From assembly GCF_007483665.1 (NCBI RefSeq), contig NZ_VIQO01000039.1:62001-126000 (forward strand): a stretch of DNA of 64,000 bases, read 5' to 3'. The translations under genes and the position numbers were made by a program. Shown piece by piece: positions 23,130 to 31,536 of this stretch (position 1 is the stretch's first letter; each line of letters begins with the position of its first letter). This DNA is from Catellatospora sichuanensis. GTDB lineage: Bacteria > Actinomycetota > Actinomycetes > Mycobacteriales > Micromonosporaceae. The notes under the pieces were generated by a model. That model was given only the letters and a program-made list of their open reading frames with translations, was not told the DNA's origin and searched no databases.

Positions 23130-24332
23130 TCAGTCGACGGCGTGGGCGCGCAACTGCTTCATGACCTCCGGCGCGGGCCAGTCGCCGACCTGGTAGCGGG
23201 TCGGTGCGAGCAGCGGCTCGGGCGTCAGTTCGACGAGCCGGGCGACTTCGCGCCACGGCACCCGGCCCCAGATCTCGCCGTCGCGGACGAAGGATACGAA
23301 GTCTGCCTCCGGCAGCAGCGAGACGATGCCGTCGGTCCAGGTGGTGACGGTGATCGCGGGCTCGTCGGGACGGGCCGCGGCGATGAGCGCCGCCACGAAC
23401 ACGTCGATGTCGTGCTCGGCGTATTGGGCCGACAGCCAGCGGGTCTGCGCGCCGTACTCGGTGTGGGCGAGCACCACCTGGGCCCGCCGGGCCGGCACGT
23501 GGTCGGGGTGGTCGGGCGGCGGTGCGTACGCCGTGACCCGGCCGCGCTCGTCGGCGACGTAACCGACCGGCGACACCCCGCGGGTCGCTTCGTTGAACTC
23601 GCTCTCGATGAGGGAGAACAGGCCGGGCATGCCGCCCTCGCCGACCGGGCACAGCAGGACCGTGTTGACGTCGGGCACGAACGCGACGATCTGGGCCTTC
23701 ATCGCGTCACCGATTCCGGCGAGCCAGCCGGGAGCGAGCAGCAGCGAGGTGAAGTAGCCGTCGCCGGTGTCGATCATACGGATCAGCGCGCCCTCGTCGG
23801 GCCACTCGCGGCTCAGCGAGCGCTCCGCGATGCGCTGGAGGTTCTCCCGGGCGGCGGCGAAGACCTCGTCGGCGCTGACCTGCCAATCGTCGAGCCGGGG
23901 CGGGGTCACGTACGCCATGGACTCGGGGCGGTCGACGACGACCAGTTCGCGCAGGTGCGGCACGGCGGCCCGGGACAGCGGCGGCACCATGCCCAGCGGG
24001 CCGCCCTGCCCGAAGGTCTCTGCGCGCAGCACCGGCCGCAGCCGGGGGCGCACCTGTTCCCAGGTCTCGTCCTCGTGCGGGGTCATGATGATGCGCACGA
24101 GCTGTGTGATCCGGGCGTGCCGGGCGGACGCCCCGGAGCCCTCGCATTCGGTGAAGACGTTCGCCAGGTAGATCCAGACTGGGGCGGTGGCACCCTCACG
24201 CCAGGCCGCAATCGCGAACTTGTCGGCGTCGTAGCGAACCCGGCGGACCCCCGGGGCCTGCCGGGTGATCCTGAGCGCCTCGGCCGCGAACCTGTCCCGG
24301 GGCGATCCGAACAACCTTGCCAGCAATCCCAT
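23130..24332 (-). CDS. YtpQ/DUF1444-like unknown protein
   Basis: The product is 400 aa. TACGTT seven nt before ATG 24332 suggests a leaderless transcript. The segment WQVSADEVFAAARENLQRIAERS and the following blocks (MIDTGDGYFTSLLLAPGWL, VNTVLLCPVGEGGMPGLFSL) resemble the DUF1444/YtpQ family. No signal or membrane segment is seen, so it is cytosolic. The function of the family is unknown. The N-terminus MGLLARLFGSPRDRFAAEAL could be amphipathic. The family assignment is by motif likeness only. Confidence 0.6.
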   Translation of the reverse strand: MGLLARLFGSPRDRFAAEALRITRQAPGVRRVRYDADKFAIAAWREGATAPVWIYLANVFTECEGSGASARHARITQLVRIIMTPHEDETWEQVRPRLRPVLRAETFGQGGPLGMVPPLSRAAVPHLRELVVVDRPESMAYVTPPRLDDWQVSADEVFAAARENLQRIAERSLSREWPDEGALIRMIDTGDGYFTSLLLAPGWLAGIGDAMKAQIVAFVPDVNTVLLCPVGEGGMPGLFSLIESEFNEATRGVSPVGYVADERGRVTAYAPPPDHPDHVPARRAQVVLAHTEYGAQTRWLSAQYAEHDIDVFVAALIAAARPDEPAITVTTWTDGIVSLLPEADFVSFVRDGEIWGRVPWREVARLVELTPEPLLAPTRYQVGDWPAPEVMKQLRAHAVD

Positions 24333-24374
24333 GGCGGCAAACGTAGTGGATGGGTGTCGGACGCGTGGGCCCGG

Positions 24375-24989
<615 letters not shown>

Positions 24990-25064
24990 CGTGCCACCGC
25001 CCTTCTTCCTGCTGTCGCCGGGTGGGGGTGAGGCCTCGGGGAGGGACCTCACCCCCGGATCGGG

Positions 25065-25781
25065 TTACGCCGCGTCCACGGCCTCGAGGATCGACGCCGT
25101 CACGGCGTCGGGCTGCGAGACGCCGATCGCGTGGGACGCCCCGGGCACCTCCCGGACGCTCTTGGCACCGGCCCGGTTCGCCATGAAGTGCTGCAGGGCG
25201 ACCGGGATGCAGAGGTCGGCGTCGCTGAAGACGAACCACGGCGGAATCGACGACCACGCGGGCGCGTCCGTCGGCAGGCCTGTGGTGAGGGCGATCTCCG
25301 TGACGGGGCGCTGCGTCGCGCACATCACGGCGGCTCCCGCGGGCGACACGTCGGCGGCGAACTGGTGGTGGAAGGCGTCGGGCCGGATGGCGAGCTCCTT
25401 GCCGCCGGTCGCGACCGGGTAGGCGGTCAGTGCCTGGCCGAGGGTGCTGCCCGGGAACCTGGTCGACAGTTCGAACGCGGACTCGCCCTGATCGGGCGCG
25501 AACGCGCAGACGTAGACCAGGCCGGCGACCTTGTCGTTCCGGGATGCCGCCTCGGTGATCACCATGCCGCCGTACGAGTGGCCGACGAGCACCACCGGTC
25601 CGTCGATCGCCGCGATGACGTCACGGACGTAGGCGGCGTCGCCCGACACGCTGCGCAGCGGGTTGGCGACGGCCACGACGTCGATCGAGCGGTTCTGCAG
25701 CCGCTGAACCACCCCGGCCCAGCTCGCGGATTCGGCGAACGCACCGTGCACGAGTACGACGGTCGGCTTGTGGTCGGACAT
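25065..25781 (-). CDS. alpha/beta hydrolase
   Basis: The product is 238 aa from ATG 25781, after GGAG at 6 nt. Oxyanion motif HGAFAESASW, nucleophile elbow VGHSYGGMV and catalytic His in PGASHAIGVSQ are all present; the acid is probably in FVFSDADLCIP. It resembles the small salicylate-esterase/hydroxynitrile-lyase-like group that is frequent in soil bacteria. The substrate is unknown. It is divergent from the padR gene, and operator-like repeats lie between them, so PadR may control both. Confidence 0.85.
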   Translation of the reverse strand: MSDHKPTVVLVHGAFAESASWAGVVQRLQNRSIDVVAVANPLRSVSGDAAYVRDVIAAIDGPVVLVGHSYGGMVITEAASRNDKVAGLVYVCAFAPDQGESAFELSTRFPGSTLGQALTAYPVATGGKELAIRPDAFHHQFAADVSPAGAAVMCATQRPVTEIALTTGLPTDAPAWSSIPPWFVFSDADLCIPVALQHFMANRAGAKSVREVPGASHAIGVSQPDAVTASILEAVDAA

Positions 25782-25803
25782 CTTGTTCTCCAATTCGTAA
25801 GGT

Positions 25804-25834
25804 CTGCCCTGCTCAACCAGCTAAGACAGGGCAG
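25804..25834. promoter_or_regulatory. inverted repeat in hydrolase leader
   Basis: CTGCCCTG and CAGGGCAG form a perfect 8-bp inverted repeat with a 15-nt spacer, 23 bp upstream of the hydrolase start. It would fold in the mRNA leader or serve as an operator. Confidence 0.4.
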
Positions 25835-25909
25835 CCGAGAAGCGTGTGACGGCCCGTGACCGCCGTCACCGGCCGTTGCCGATCGCGTCGTGGCCGACCG
25901 TTGTGCGCA

Positions 25910-25941
25910 ATACTTGCGCGCGTATACTTGTCTACGAGTAT
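25910..25941. promoter_or_regulatory. PadR operator-like repeat array
   Basis: ATACTTG occurs at 25910-25916 and 25924-25930, 14 bp apart, and the inverted form CGAGTAT at 25935-25941. Together 25924-25941 make the imperfect palindrome ATACTTGTCTACGAGTAT, 29 bp upstream of the padR start. AT-rich dyads of this size are typical PadR autorepressor sites. Confidence 0.6.
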
Positions 25942-25970
25942 TCGTTCGAAAGGCAGAACGGGAGGCAGCG

Positions 25971-26609
25971 GTGAAACGGCGCAAGGTGGGCAATCTGATG
26001 GCGCTCGCCGTGTTGTCCGCGGTCGCGCAGCGGCCGATGCATCCCTACGAGATGGCCTCCACGCTGCGCGGCTGGGGCAAGGACCAGGACATGGAGCTCA
26101 AGTGGGGCTCGCTCTACACCGTCGTGCGAAACCTCGACAAGCACGGTCTGATCGCGGCGGTGGAGAGCACCCGCGAGGGCAGGCGTCCCGAGCGCACCGT
26201 GTACGCCATCACCGACGCCGGGCGCGCTGAGCTCGTCGACTGGACCCGCGAACTGATCTCCACCCCGGTGCGGGAGTATCCCCGCTTCAAGGCGGGCCTG
26301 TCGGTGCTGGCCGTGCTGGGGCCGGACGAGGCGATCAGCCTGTTCCGGCAGCGGCTCGGCCGACTGGCGGAGGAGATCGCCCGGCTGCGCGCGGAGCTGG
26401 CGGAGCACGGCGCGACCCTGCCGCGGCTGTTCCTCATCGAGACGGAGTACGACCTGGCCATCCACGAGACCGAAGCGGCGTGGACGCAGTCGATGCTGCA
26501 CGAGTTCGCCTCAGGCAGCTATCCGGGCCTGGAGCAGTGGCGGGCGTTCCACGAGACCGGCGAGATCCCGGCTGAACTGGCCGACCTCGCGCAAACGCAT
26601 CCGCGATAA
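25971..26609 (+). CDS. PadR-family transcriptional regulator
   Basis: The product is 212 aa from GTG 25971, with GGGAGGC at 5 nt. The winged helix is at the N-terminus (MALAVLSAVAQRPMHPYEMASTL, then LKWGSLYTVVRNLDKHGLI, with wing EGRRPERTVYAITDAGRAEL). The C-terminal coiled-coil dimerisation arm runs from ~100 (FRQRLGRLAEEIARLRAEL). PadR proteins repress detoxification or efflux genes and are released by phenolic or drug ligands. The FAD monooxygenase 168 bp downstream is the obvious candidate target. A hairpin separates the two genes. Confidence 0.93.
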   Translation: MKRRKVGNLMALAVLSAVAQRPMHPYEMASTLRGWGKDQDMELKWGSLYTVVRNLDKHGLIAAVESTREGRRPERTVYAITDAGRAELVDWTRELISTPVREYPRFKAGLSVLAVLGPDEAISLFRQRLGRLAEEIARLRAELAEHGATLPRLFLIETEYDLAIHETEAAWTQSMLHEFASGSYPGLEQWRAFHETGEIPAELADLAQTHPR

Positions 26610-26617
26610 GAGAATCA

Positions 26618-26655
26618 GGCCCCGGCACGGGTGCGCCAACACCTGTGCCAGGGCC
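26618..26655 (+). terminator. hairpin terminator after padR gene
   Basis: GGCCC, GGCAC and GGTG pair with CACC, GTGCC and GGGCC around a CGCCAA loop, with one mismatch and one wobble between blocks. It lies nine bases after the padR stop. Confidence 0.6.
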
Positions 26656-26776
26656 CTCGACCTCGAACCACTCACCTGGAACGGCAACCCGGCACGAGGC
26701 GGCAACCACAACGATAGCCGGGTCACCTCCCAGGACGGTTCGGGCGCACCCCACCGGATCGACAGAGGGAGAACAC

Positions 26777-27967
26777 ATGACAGACGTCAGTACGGCCATC
26801 GTCATCGGCGGCGGCATCGCCGGTCCGGTGACGGCGATGGCGCTGCGTAAAGCGGGCATCGCCGCGACCGTCCACGAGGCCTATCCGAGCACCGCCGACG
26901 GCGTCGGCGGCACGCTGGCCCTGGCCGCGAACGGCCTTGCCGCACTGCGGATCGTCGGGGTGGACCAGGCGGTGGTCGCCATCGGCCTGCCCATCTCGAA
27001 GACGGTCATGGAAGTGGGCGGCAAGCGGCTGGAGATGCCCGGCCTGGCAGATGTCGCGCCGATGCAGCTGGTCCACCGCGCCGACCTGTACCGGGTGCTG
27101 CACGACGCGGCCGCCGCGCAGGGGATCACCACGGAATACGGCAAGCGGTTGACGGGCGCCCGGGAGACCCCGTCGGGCATCGTCGCGACGTTCGCCGACG
27201 GCAGCACCGCGTCCGCGGACGTCCTGATCGGCGCCGACGGCGTGCGGTCCACGGTGCGGACGTTGATCGACCCGGACGCGCCCGGTCCGAGACACACCGG
27301 CACACTCGGCTTCGAGGCCGCGGCCGACGTCGACGTGCCGGTCGAGGCCGGCACCATGACGTTCGCGTTCGGCAAGCGGGGCTACTACCTCTACTGGCCA
27401 CAGCCCGGCGGCGGCACCGGCTGGGGCGTCAACCTGCCCCAGGACCGGCCCTACACGATGGCCGAGGCCCGTGCGGTGCCCAAGGCCGAGTGGATGCGGA
27501 CGCTGCGCCAGGCGTACGCCGACGACCTGCCCGGCCACGACCTGATGCAGCGCAGCAACCCGGACGAGTTGCAGATCGTGGGATCGTTGCAGATCATGCC
27601 GCCGTTGCGGCACTGGCACCGCGGCCGGATGGTGTTGGTCGGCGACTCCGCCCACGCGCCGTCCAACAGCTCCGGTCAGGGCGCGTCACTGGCCATCGAG
27701 AGCGCGATCCAGCTGGCGCGCTGCCTGCGCGACCTGCCTGATGTGCCGTCGGCGTTCGCCGCCTACGAAGGCCTGCGCCGCAGCCGGGTGGAAGGCATCG
27801 CCAAGCGCGCTGCGCGGGTGAACCAGGCCAAGGCGCTCGGCCCGGTCGGCAGGCTCCTCATGCCGATCATGATGCGGGCCGTCATGCGGGTCGCCATGAA
27901 CCCGGAGAAGACGCTCGGGCCGGTGCAGCGCTACGCCATCGACTGGGATGCGCCCGCGACGGCCTGA
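26777..27967 (+). CDS. FAD-dependent monooxygenase (PHBH/TetX-like)
   Basis: The product is 396 aa from ATG 26777, after GAGGGAG at 5 nt. FAD-binding motif AIVIGGGIAGPVTAMAL lies at the N-terminus, DVLIGADGVRSTVR in the middle, and LVGDSAHAPSNSSGQGASLAIE (GD motif) near 290. This is the class A flavoprotein aromatic hydroxylase fold; relatives include p-hydroxybenzoate hydroxylase and tetracycline-inactivating TetX. The adjacent PadR regulator suggests an inducible detoxification pair. The ligand cannot be read from sequence. Confidence 0.9.
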   Translation: MTDVSTAIVIGGGIAGPVTAMALRKAGIAATVHEAYPSTADGVGGTLALAANGLAALRIVGVDQAVVAIGLPISKTVMEVGGKRLEMPGLADVAPMQLVHRADLYRVLHDAAAAQGITTEYGKRLTGARETPSGIVATFADGSTASADVLIGADGVRSTVRTLIDPDAPGPRHTGTLGFEAAADVDVPVEAGTMTFAFGKRGYYLYWPQPGGGTGWGVNLPQDRPYTMAEARAVPKAEWMRTLRQAYADDLPGHDLMQRSNPDELQIVGSLQIMPPLRHWHRGRMVLVGDSAHAPSNSSGQGASLAIESAIQLARCLRDLPDVPSAFAAYEGLRRSRVEGIAKRAARVNQAKALGPVGRLLMPIMMRAVMRVAMNPEKTLGPVQRYAIDWDAPATA

Positions 27968-28172
27968 CGCAGGCGGCAGGTGCCCTCGGCGCGGCGACCG
28001 TGCCGGGGGCCTCATGGGTATCCGCAACGGACGGTGATCCTGTGCGAAGCCTGGTGGCGATGTGCACATGCGGGTGAACCCGGCACCCACCCTTGCATGT
28101 CGTAGCCAAACAATTACGCAGCGTCAGTTACGGTGGCCGGGCTCTGACAACCCGCATCCACAAGGAGTGCGT

Positions 28173-28988
28173 ATGAAGACTCGCATCGGTGCGCGCCGCT
28201 GGGCTACTGCGCTGCTGGCCCTGCCACTGCTCGCCATCATCGCCGCGGTGGCCCCCGGATCCGCGTCCGCCGAACCCGACGGCGACGGCGGCCACCGGGA
28301 CCAGCGTGATCACTGGGGTGTGATCGCCCGCAACACGATCGGTTCCCCCGTCGCCGACCTGCGCAACGGCCCGTTCACCAGGTTCAACGCGACCGGCACC
28401 CTGGTGCGGCCGCCGTACGGCCAGGGCAGCCTCGGCATCGAGGTCGCCGACGACGCCACCACCCTCGGCACGTCCAGCGAGAAGGTCGACTTCGGCAACG
28501 AGGTCGACTTCTTCGGCAAGCCGGTGTCGGAACTGACCCGGGTCGGCTTCCACGTGTTCCAGACGGGCGAGAACGTCTCGTACGGTGGCACGACGGTGAA
28601 CATGCCGAACATCCGGTTCGAGATCAACCCGAACCTTGGCGCGAACCCGACCACCACGTACTCCACGCTCGTATGGGTGCCGGCCGAGTCCCCCACACTG
28701 AACGGCTGGAGCCCGTTCCTCGACGCCACGCAGACCGGCACCTGGTTCCTCACCGGCCCCGCAGGTGCCGCGATCGACTGCGAACAGGGCGACCTGTGCT
28801 CGTTCTCCACCGTGCAGACCAGGCTGCTCGCGGACGGCGGTGCCCCGGCGACCATCTACACCGCCGCGGTGGGCAAGGGCCGCGACTTCATCTGGGTCGG
28901 CGCCGTCGACGGACTGCGGATCAACGACACCATCTACGACTTCGAACAGTCGGGTGTCAAGACCATCCGGCCGCGTCCGGGCGCCTGA
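28173..28988 (+). CDS. unknown secreted protein
   Basis: The product is 271 aa from ATG 28173, with AAGGAG 6 nt upstream. The signal peptide is clear: basic start MKTRIGARRW, hydrophobic ALLALPLLAIIAAVAP, cleavage near ASA-EP. The mature region is beta-rich (HWGVIARNTIGSPVADLRNG, GSLGIEVADDATTLGTSSEK, FDFEQSG-like end), with no cysteine pattern except one pair (DCEQGDLC). I do not recognise a family; a carbohydrate-binding-like sandwich is possible. The downstream homopolymer tract prevents judging its terminator. Confidence 0.72.
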   Translation: MKTRIGARRWATALLALPLLAIIAAVAPGSASAEPDGDGGHRDQRDHWGVIARNTIGSPVADLRNGPFTRFNATGTLVRPPYGQGSLGIEVADDATTLGTSSEKVDFGNEVDFFGKPVSELTRVGFHVFQTGENVSYGGTTVNMPNIRFEINPNLGANPTTTYSTLVWVPAESPTLNGWSPFLDATQTGTWFLTGPAGAAIDCEQGDLCSFSTVQTRLLADGGAPATIYTAAVGKGRDFIWVGAVDGLRINDTIYDFEQSGVKTIRPRPGA

Positions 28989-29007
28989 CCTGTAGGCAAC
29001 GAGGCGT

Positions 29008-29133
29008 GGGGGGGGGGGGGGGGGGGGCCCCCCCCCCCCCCCCCGGGGGGGGGGGGGGGGGGGGGGGGGGGCCGGCGGGGGGGGGGCCCGGCCCTGTTCG
29101 CCCCGGGGGGGGCCCGGCCGGGGGCCGGGCCCC
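29008..29133. other. G/C homopolymer tract, probable sequence artefact
   Basis: The tract consists of 20 G, 17 C and 27 G in a row, then more G/C blocks up to ~29133, with almost no A or T. Homopolymers of this length are not credible for a stable bacterial chromosome. They look like an unresolved assembly or base-calling problem, perhaps over a GC-rich hairpin terminator after the secreted protein gene. The gap 28989-29261 holds no gene. Confidence 0.8.
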
Positions 29134-29261
29134 GCCTCCGCCGCCCTATTAGGGGGCGGGTTCAGGGTTCACGCCGATGCGGCGGTCCCGTGGACGGGCC
29201 TAGCGTGGCGGACATCGGCCGACGTCGTCCGTCCAATGCCGTCTCACGGTTGGGGACCTCC

Positions 29262-30236
29262 ATGCGAGCGATCGTGCACAACGCCTACGGACCCCCCGAC
29301 GTCCTGCGCCTGGCCGAGGTGGATCCACCCATGCCCGGCCACCGCGACGTCCTGGTCAAGGTCTTCGCCACGACCGTCACCGCGGCCGAGTGCGCGATGC
29401 GGCGCGGCGAGCCCCGCTGGGGCCGGGTGATCCTCGGGTTCACCCGGCCACGCCGGCGGATGCGCCGGCTCGGCATGGAACTGGCCGGCGAGGTCGCCGC
29501 GGTTGGCGCGGAAGTGACCCGGTTCCGGCCCGGCGACCGGGTGTTCGGCTTCACCGGCTTCGGGCTTGGCGCGTACGCCGACTACAAGTGCATGCCGGAG
29601 CAGGGCTCGCTGGCCGTCATGCCCGCGAACGTGACCTTCGAGCAGGCCGCCGCCGCGGTCGACGGGGCCACCACCGCACTGTTCTTCCTGCGGGACCAGG
29701 CGCGGGTGCAGCCGGGCCAGCGGGTGCTGGTCATCGGCGCCTCCGGCAGCATCGGTACGTACGCGGTCCAGCTGGCCAAGCACCTCGGCGCGCACGTCAC
29801 CGGGGTATGCGGCACCCGCAACACCGCCCTGGCCGCCGAACTCGGCGCGGACCACGTCATCGACTACACGCAGGAGGACTTCACCGCGAACGGCGAGCGC
29901 TACGACGTCGTCTTCGACACGGTCGGGCGCAGTTCCTTCCGCGCGTGTCGAGCCTCCCTCACGCCCCGGGGCTGCTACGTCCCGACGACGGGTCTGCACA
30001 ACGTCCCGCTGGTCTGGCTGACCGGGCTGTCTCGTGGCCGCCGTGTAGTCGGCGGCATGTCCGTGCACAAGACCGAGCTGCTGGCCTACGTGCGCGACCT
30101 CATCGAGCAGGACCGGCTGCGGATCGTCATCGACCGGACCTACCCGCTGGAGCAGATCGTCGAGGCGCACCGTTACGTCGACACCGGCCACAAGACCGGC
30201 AACGTCGTCATCACCGTCCGTGGCGAACGACGATAG
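29262..30236 (+). CDS. medium-chain dehydrogenase/reductase (quinone oxidoreductase-like)
   Basis: The product is 324 aa from ATG 29262. The GroES-like N-terminus (MRAIVHNAYGPPDVLRLAEV) is followed by the Rossmann motif VLVIGASGSIGTYAVQLAKHLG and the end IVEAHRYVDTGHKTGNVVITV. No zinc-ligand cysteine cluster is present, so it is a zinc-free NADPH-dependent quinone or enone reductase type. Its product is cytoplasmic. It directly precedes the toxin-antitoxin-like pair but is separated from it by promoter-like AT-rich DNA. Confidence 0.88.
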   Translation: MRAIVHNAYGPPDVLRLAEVDPPMPGHRDVLVKVFATTVTAAECAMRRGEPRWGRVILGFTRPRRRMRRLGMELAGEVAAVGAEVTRFRPGDRVFGFTGFGLGAYADYKCMPEQGSLAVMPANVTFEQAAAAVDGATTALFFLRDQARVQPGQRVLVIGASGSIGTYAVQLAKHLGAHVTGVCGTRNTALAAELGADHVIDYTQEDFTANGERYDVVFDTVGRSSFRACRASLTPRGCYVPTTGLHNVPLVWLTGLSRGRRVVGGMSVHKTELLAYVRDLIEQDRLRIVIDRTYPLEQIVEAHRYVDTGHKTGNVVITVRGERR

Positions 30237-30266
30237 TTGAACAGTATTACGGTATACAGTCATCGT

Positions 30267-30533
30267 ATGAACAGAGAACAGGTGGACCGCACCTCGATCA
30301 GCCTGCCTGTGGACCTGGCCGAATACGCCCGCGCCAAGGGCAACGGCAACACCTCGGCATACCTGGCGAGCCTGATCGAGAAGGACCGCCGCCTCGACCG
30401 GATCAAGGCGATGCTGGTCGAGCACGGATACGCCGGCGACCAGGCGATCACCGACGACGGCGTGGCGGCCATGCGCGACCGGCTGCACCGGGTGCGCCGC
30501 GAGCGGGCCAACCGCCGCCAGCAGGCCGCGTGA
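30267..30533 (+). CDS. ribbon-helix-helix antitoxin-like protein
   Basis: The product is 88 aa from ATG 30267. TATACA lies 8 nt upstream, which would give a leaderless mRNA. The N-terminus (DRTSISLPVDLAEYARAKGN) has the beta-strand and helix of CopG/VapB-type RHH domains, and a long charged helical tail follows that could wrap a toxin. It overlaps the next start by four nt (GTGA), the usual antitoxin-toxin coupling. TGAACAG direct repeats at 30238 and 30268 flank the promoter and may be operator half-sites. Confidence 0.78.
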   Translation: MNREQVDRTSISLPVDLAEYARAKGNGNTSAYLASLIEKDRRLDRIKAMLVEHGYAGDQAITDDGVAAMRDRLHRVRRERANRRQQAA

Positions 30534-30919
30534 ACATCACCGTCGTGCTGGACGCCTCCGCGCTGCGCGCCTACGCCCGTCTGGAGAGCGTGTCCGTGGG
30601 GGAGTTGCTGCAGACCGTCGCCGAGGACGGCGACCTGGCCGGGATACCGGTCCTCGCCCTGGTCGACCTGTGGCCCGACCTCGGCAAGGAGGAGCAGAAC
30701 CTGGTCACCGACCTGATCGGGCGCGCGGACAGCCCGGTGCAGGTGCTGCCGATGCACACCGACCTCGTGCCCGCAGTGGCCACCTCGGCACGCACGCTCG
30801 GGCACGGCCCGGCCCACGCCGTCGCTGTCGTCCAGGACCTCGGCGCGACTCTGGCGACCTTCCACCCGGACCGCTACACCGGCATCCTCGACCCCTACGA
30901 CGTGCTCGAACTGTCGTAG
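30530..30919 (+). CDS. PIN-like (VapC-type) protein with degenerate active site
   Basis: The product is 129 aa from GTG 30530. The N-terminus (VVLDASALRAYARLESVSVGELL) matches the first PIN strand with D8 and the following Glu region. The C-terminal block (HGPAHAVAVVQDLGATLATFHPDRY) aligns with the third and fourth PIN motifs. The usual third acidic residue at the start of that helix is His/Gly here, and the RD/D of the fourth motif is shifted to HPD. It may be a weak or inactive ribonuclease toxin, or a repurposed PIN fold. It is coupled to the RHH antitoxin. Confidence 0.68.
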   Translation: MNITVVLDASALRAYARLESVSVGELLQTVAEDGDLAGIPVLALVDLWPDLGKEEQNLVTDLIGRADSPVQVLPMHTDLVPAVATSARTLGHGPAHAVAVVQDLGATLATFHPDRYTGILDPYDVLELS

Positions 30920-30948
30920 TCCACGAACGACTGGCGCCCGAATGGAAA

Positions 30949-31536
30949 ATGTCGGGCGGCGACGGTAACTTCACCGCGCCGCCGAAGCCGACCTTGGCCG
31001 GTGGAACCGCCGTTCAAGGAGGTGCAGGCAGGTTGAACGCTGCCCAGAAACCGTGGGAGGAGCGCAGCGCCGCGCGCGTGGTCGCGCCCGCGCGGCCGCG
31101 CAAACTCGCCAAGGTGCCGTTCGTGGAACTGGCCGACGGCCGGCTGCAGGGAGTGGTGTCCAGCGGCTCGGACATCGAGCGGGTGTACGTCTCCTCGCTG
31201 ACCGCCGCGAACCACTCGTTCCACTGCAGCACCAACAACAACCGCCCCTGCGGCGGCATCCGCTCCGGCGGCTGCAACCACCTGCGCGCCCTGGCCGACG
31301 AGGCCGTGCTGCAGTACGGCGTCGATCGGGTCGCCCGCTACCTGCGCGCCGACGTGGCCGCCGACGCCACGACCGGCGCGGCCGTGCTGGCGGCGGTCAA
31401 CGCATGGCACGAACCGTCGGCGGGCGCTCCGGTGTTCAGCCGCTTCCTGCGCCACCTGGCCTACCTGGAGCTGGCGGCCACCACCGAGCCGCTGCCCGAG
31501 CTGCACTGGTTCCCGGCCGGCGGGGCGGTGCGCTGA
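30949..31536 (+). CDS. SWIM-like zinc-binding protein of MoxR-VWA cluster
   Basis: The product is 195 aa from ATG 30949, 30 bp after the PIN-like gene. An alternative start lies further in, near the conserved AAQKPWEERSAARVV. The zinc motif is C93-x7-C101-x7-C109-x-H111 (FHCSTNNNRPCGG, then GGCNHLRAL). The C-x-H end and following helix match SWIM domains, but the first pair is not the canonical CxC. E. coli YehQ, the SWIM member of the equivalent cluster, is much longer. It probably binds DNA or a partner protein. The stop overlaps the next ATG (TGATG). Confidence 0.72.
   Translation: MSGGDGNFTAPPKPTLAGGTAVQGGAGRLNAAQKPWEERSAARVVAPARPRKLAKVPFVELADGRLQGVVSSGSDIERVYVSSLTAANHSFHCSTNNNRPCGGIRSGGCNHLRALADEAVLQYGVDRVARYLRADVAADATTGAAVLAAVNAWHEPSAGAPVFSRFLRHLAYLELAATTEPLPELHWFPAGGAVR

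Noticed and set aside
29008-29133. Extreme GC hairpin as a real terminator or structural element
   Set aside because: The homopolymer lengths are implausible and point to a sequencing or assembly artefact; a normal hairpin may underlie it but cannot be read.
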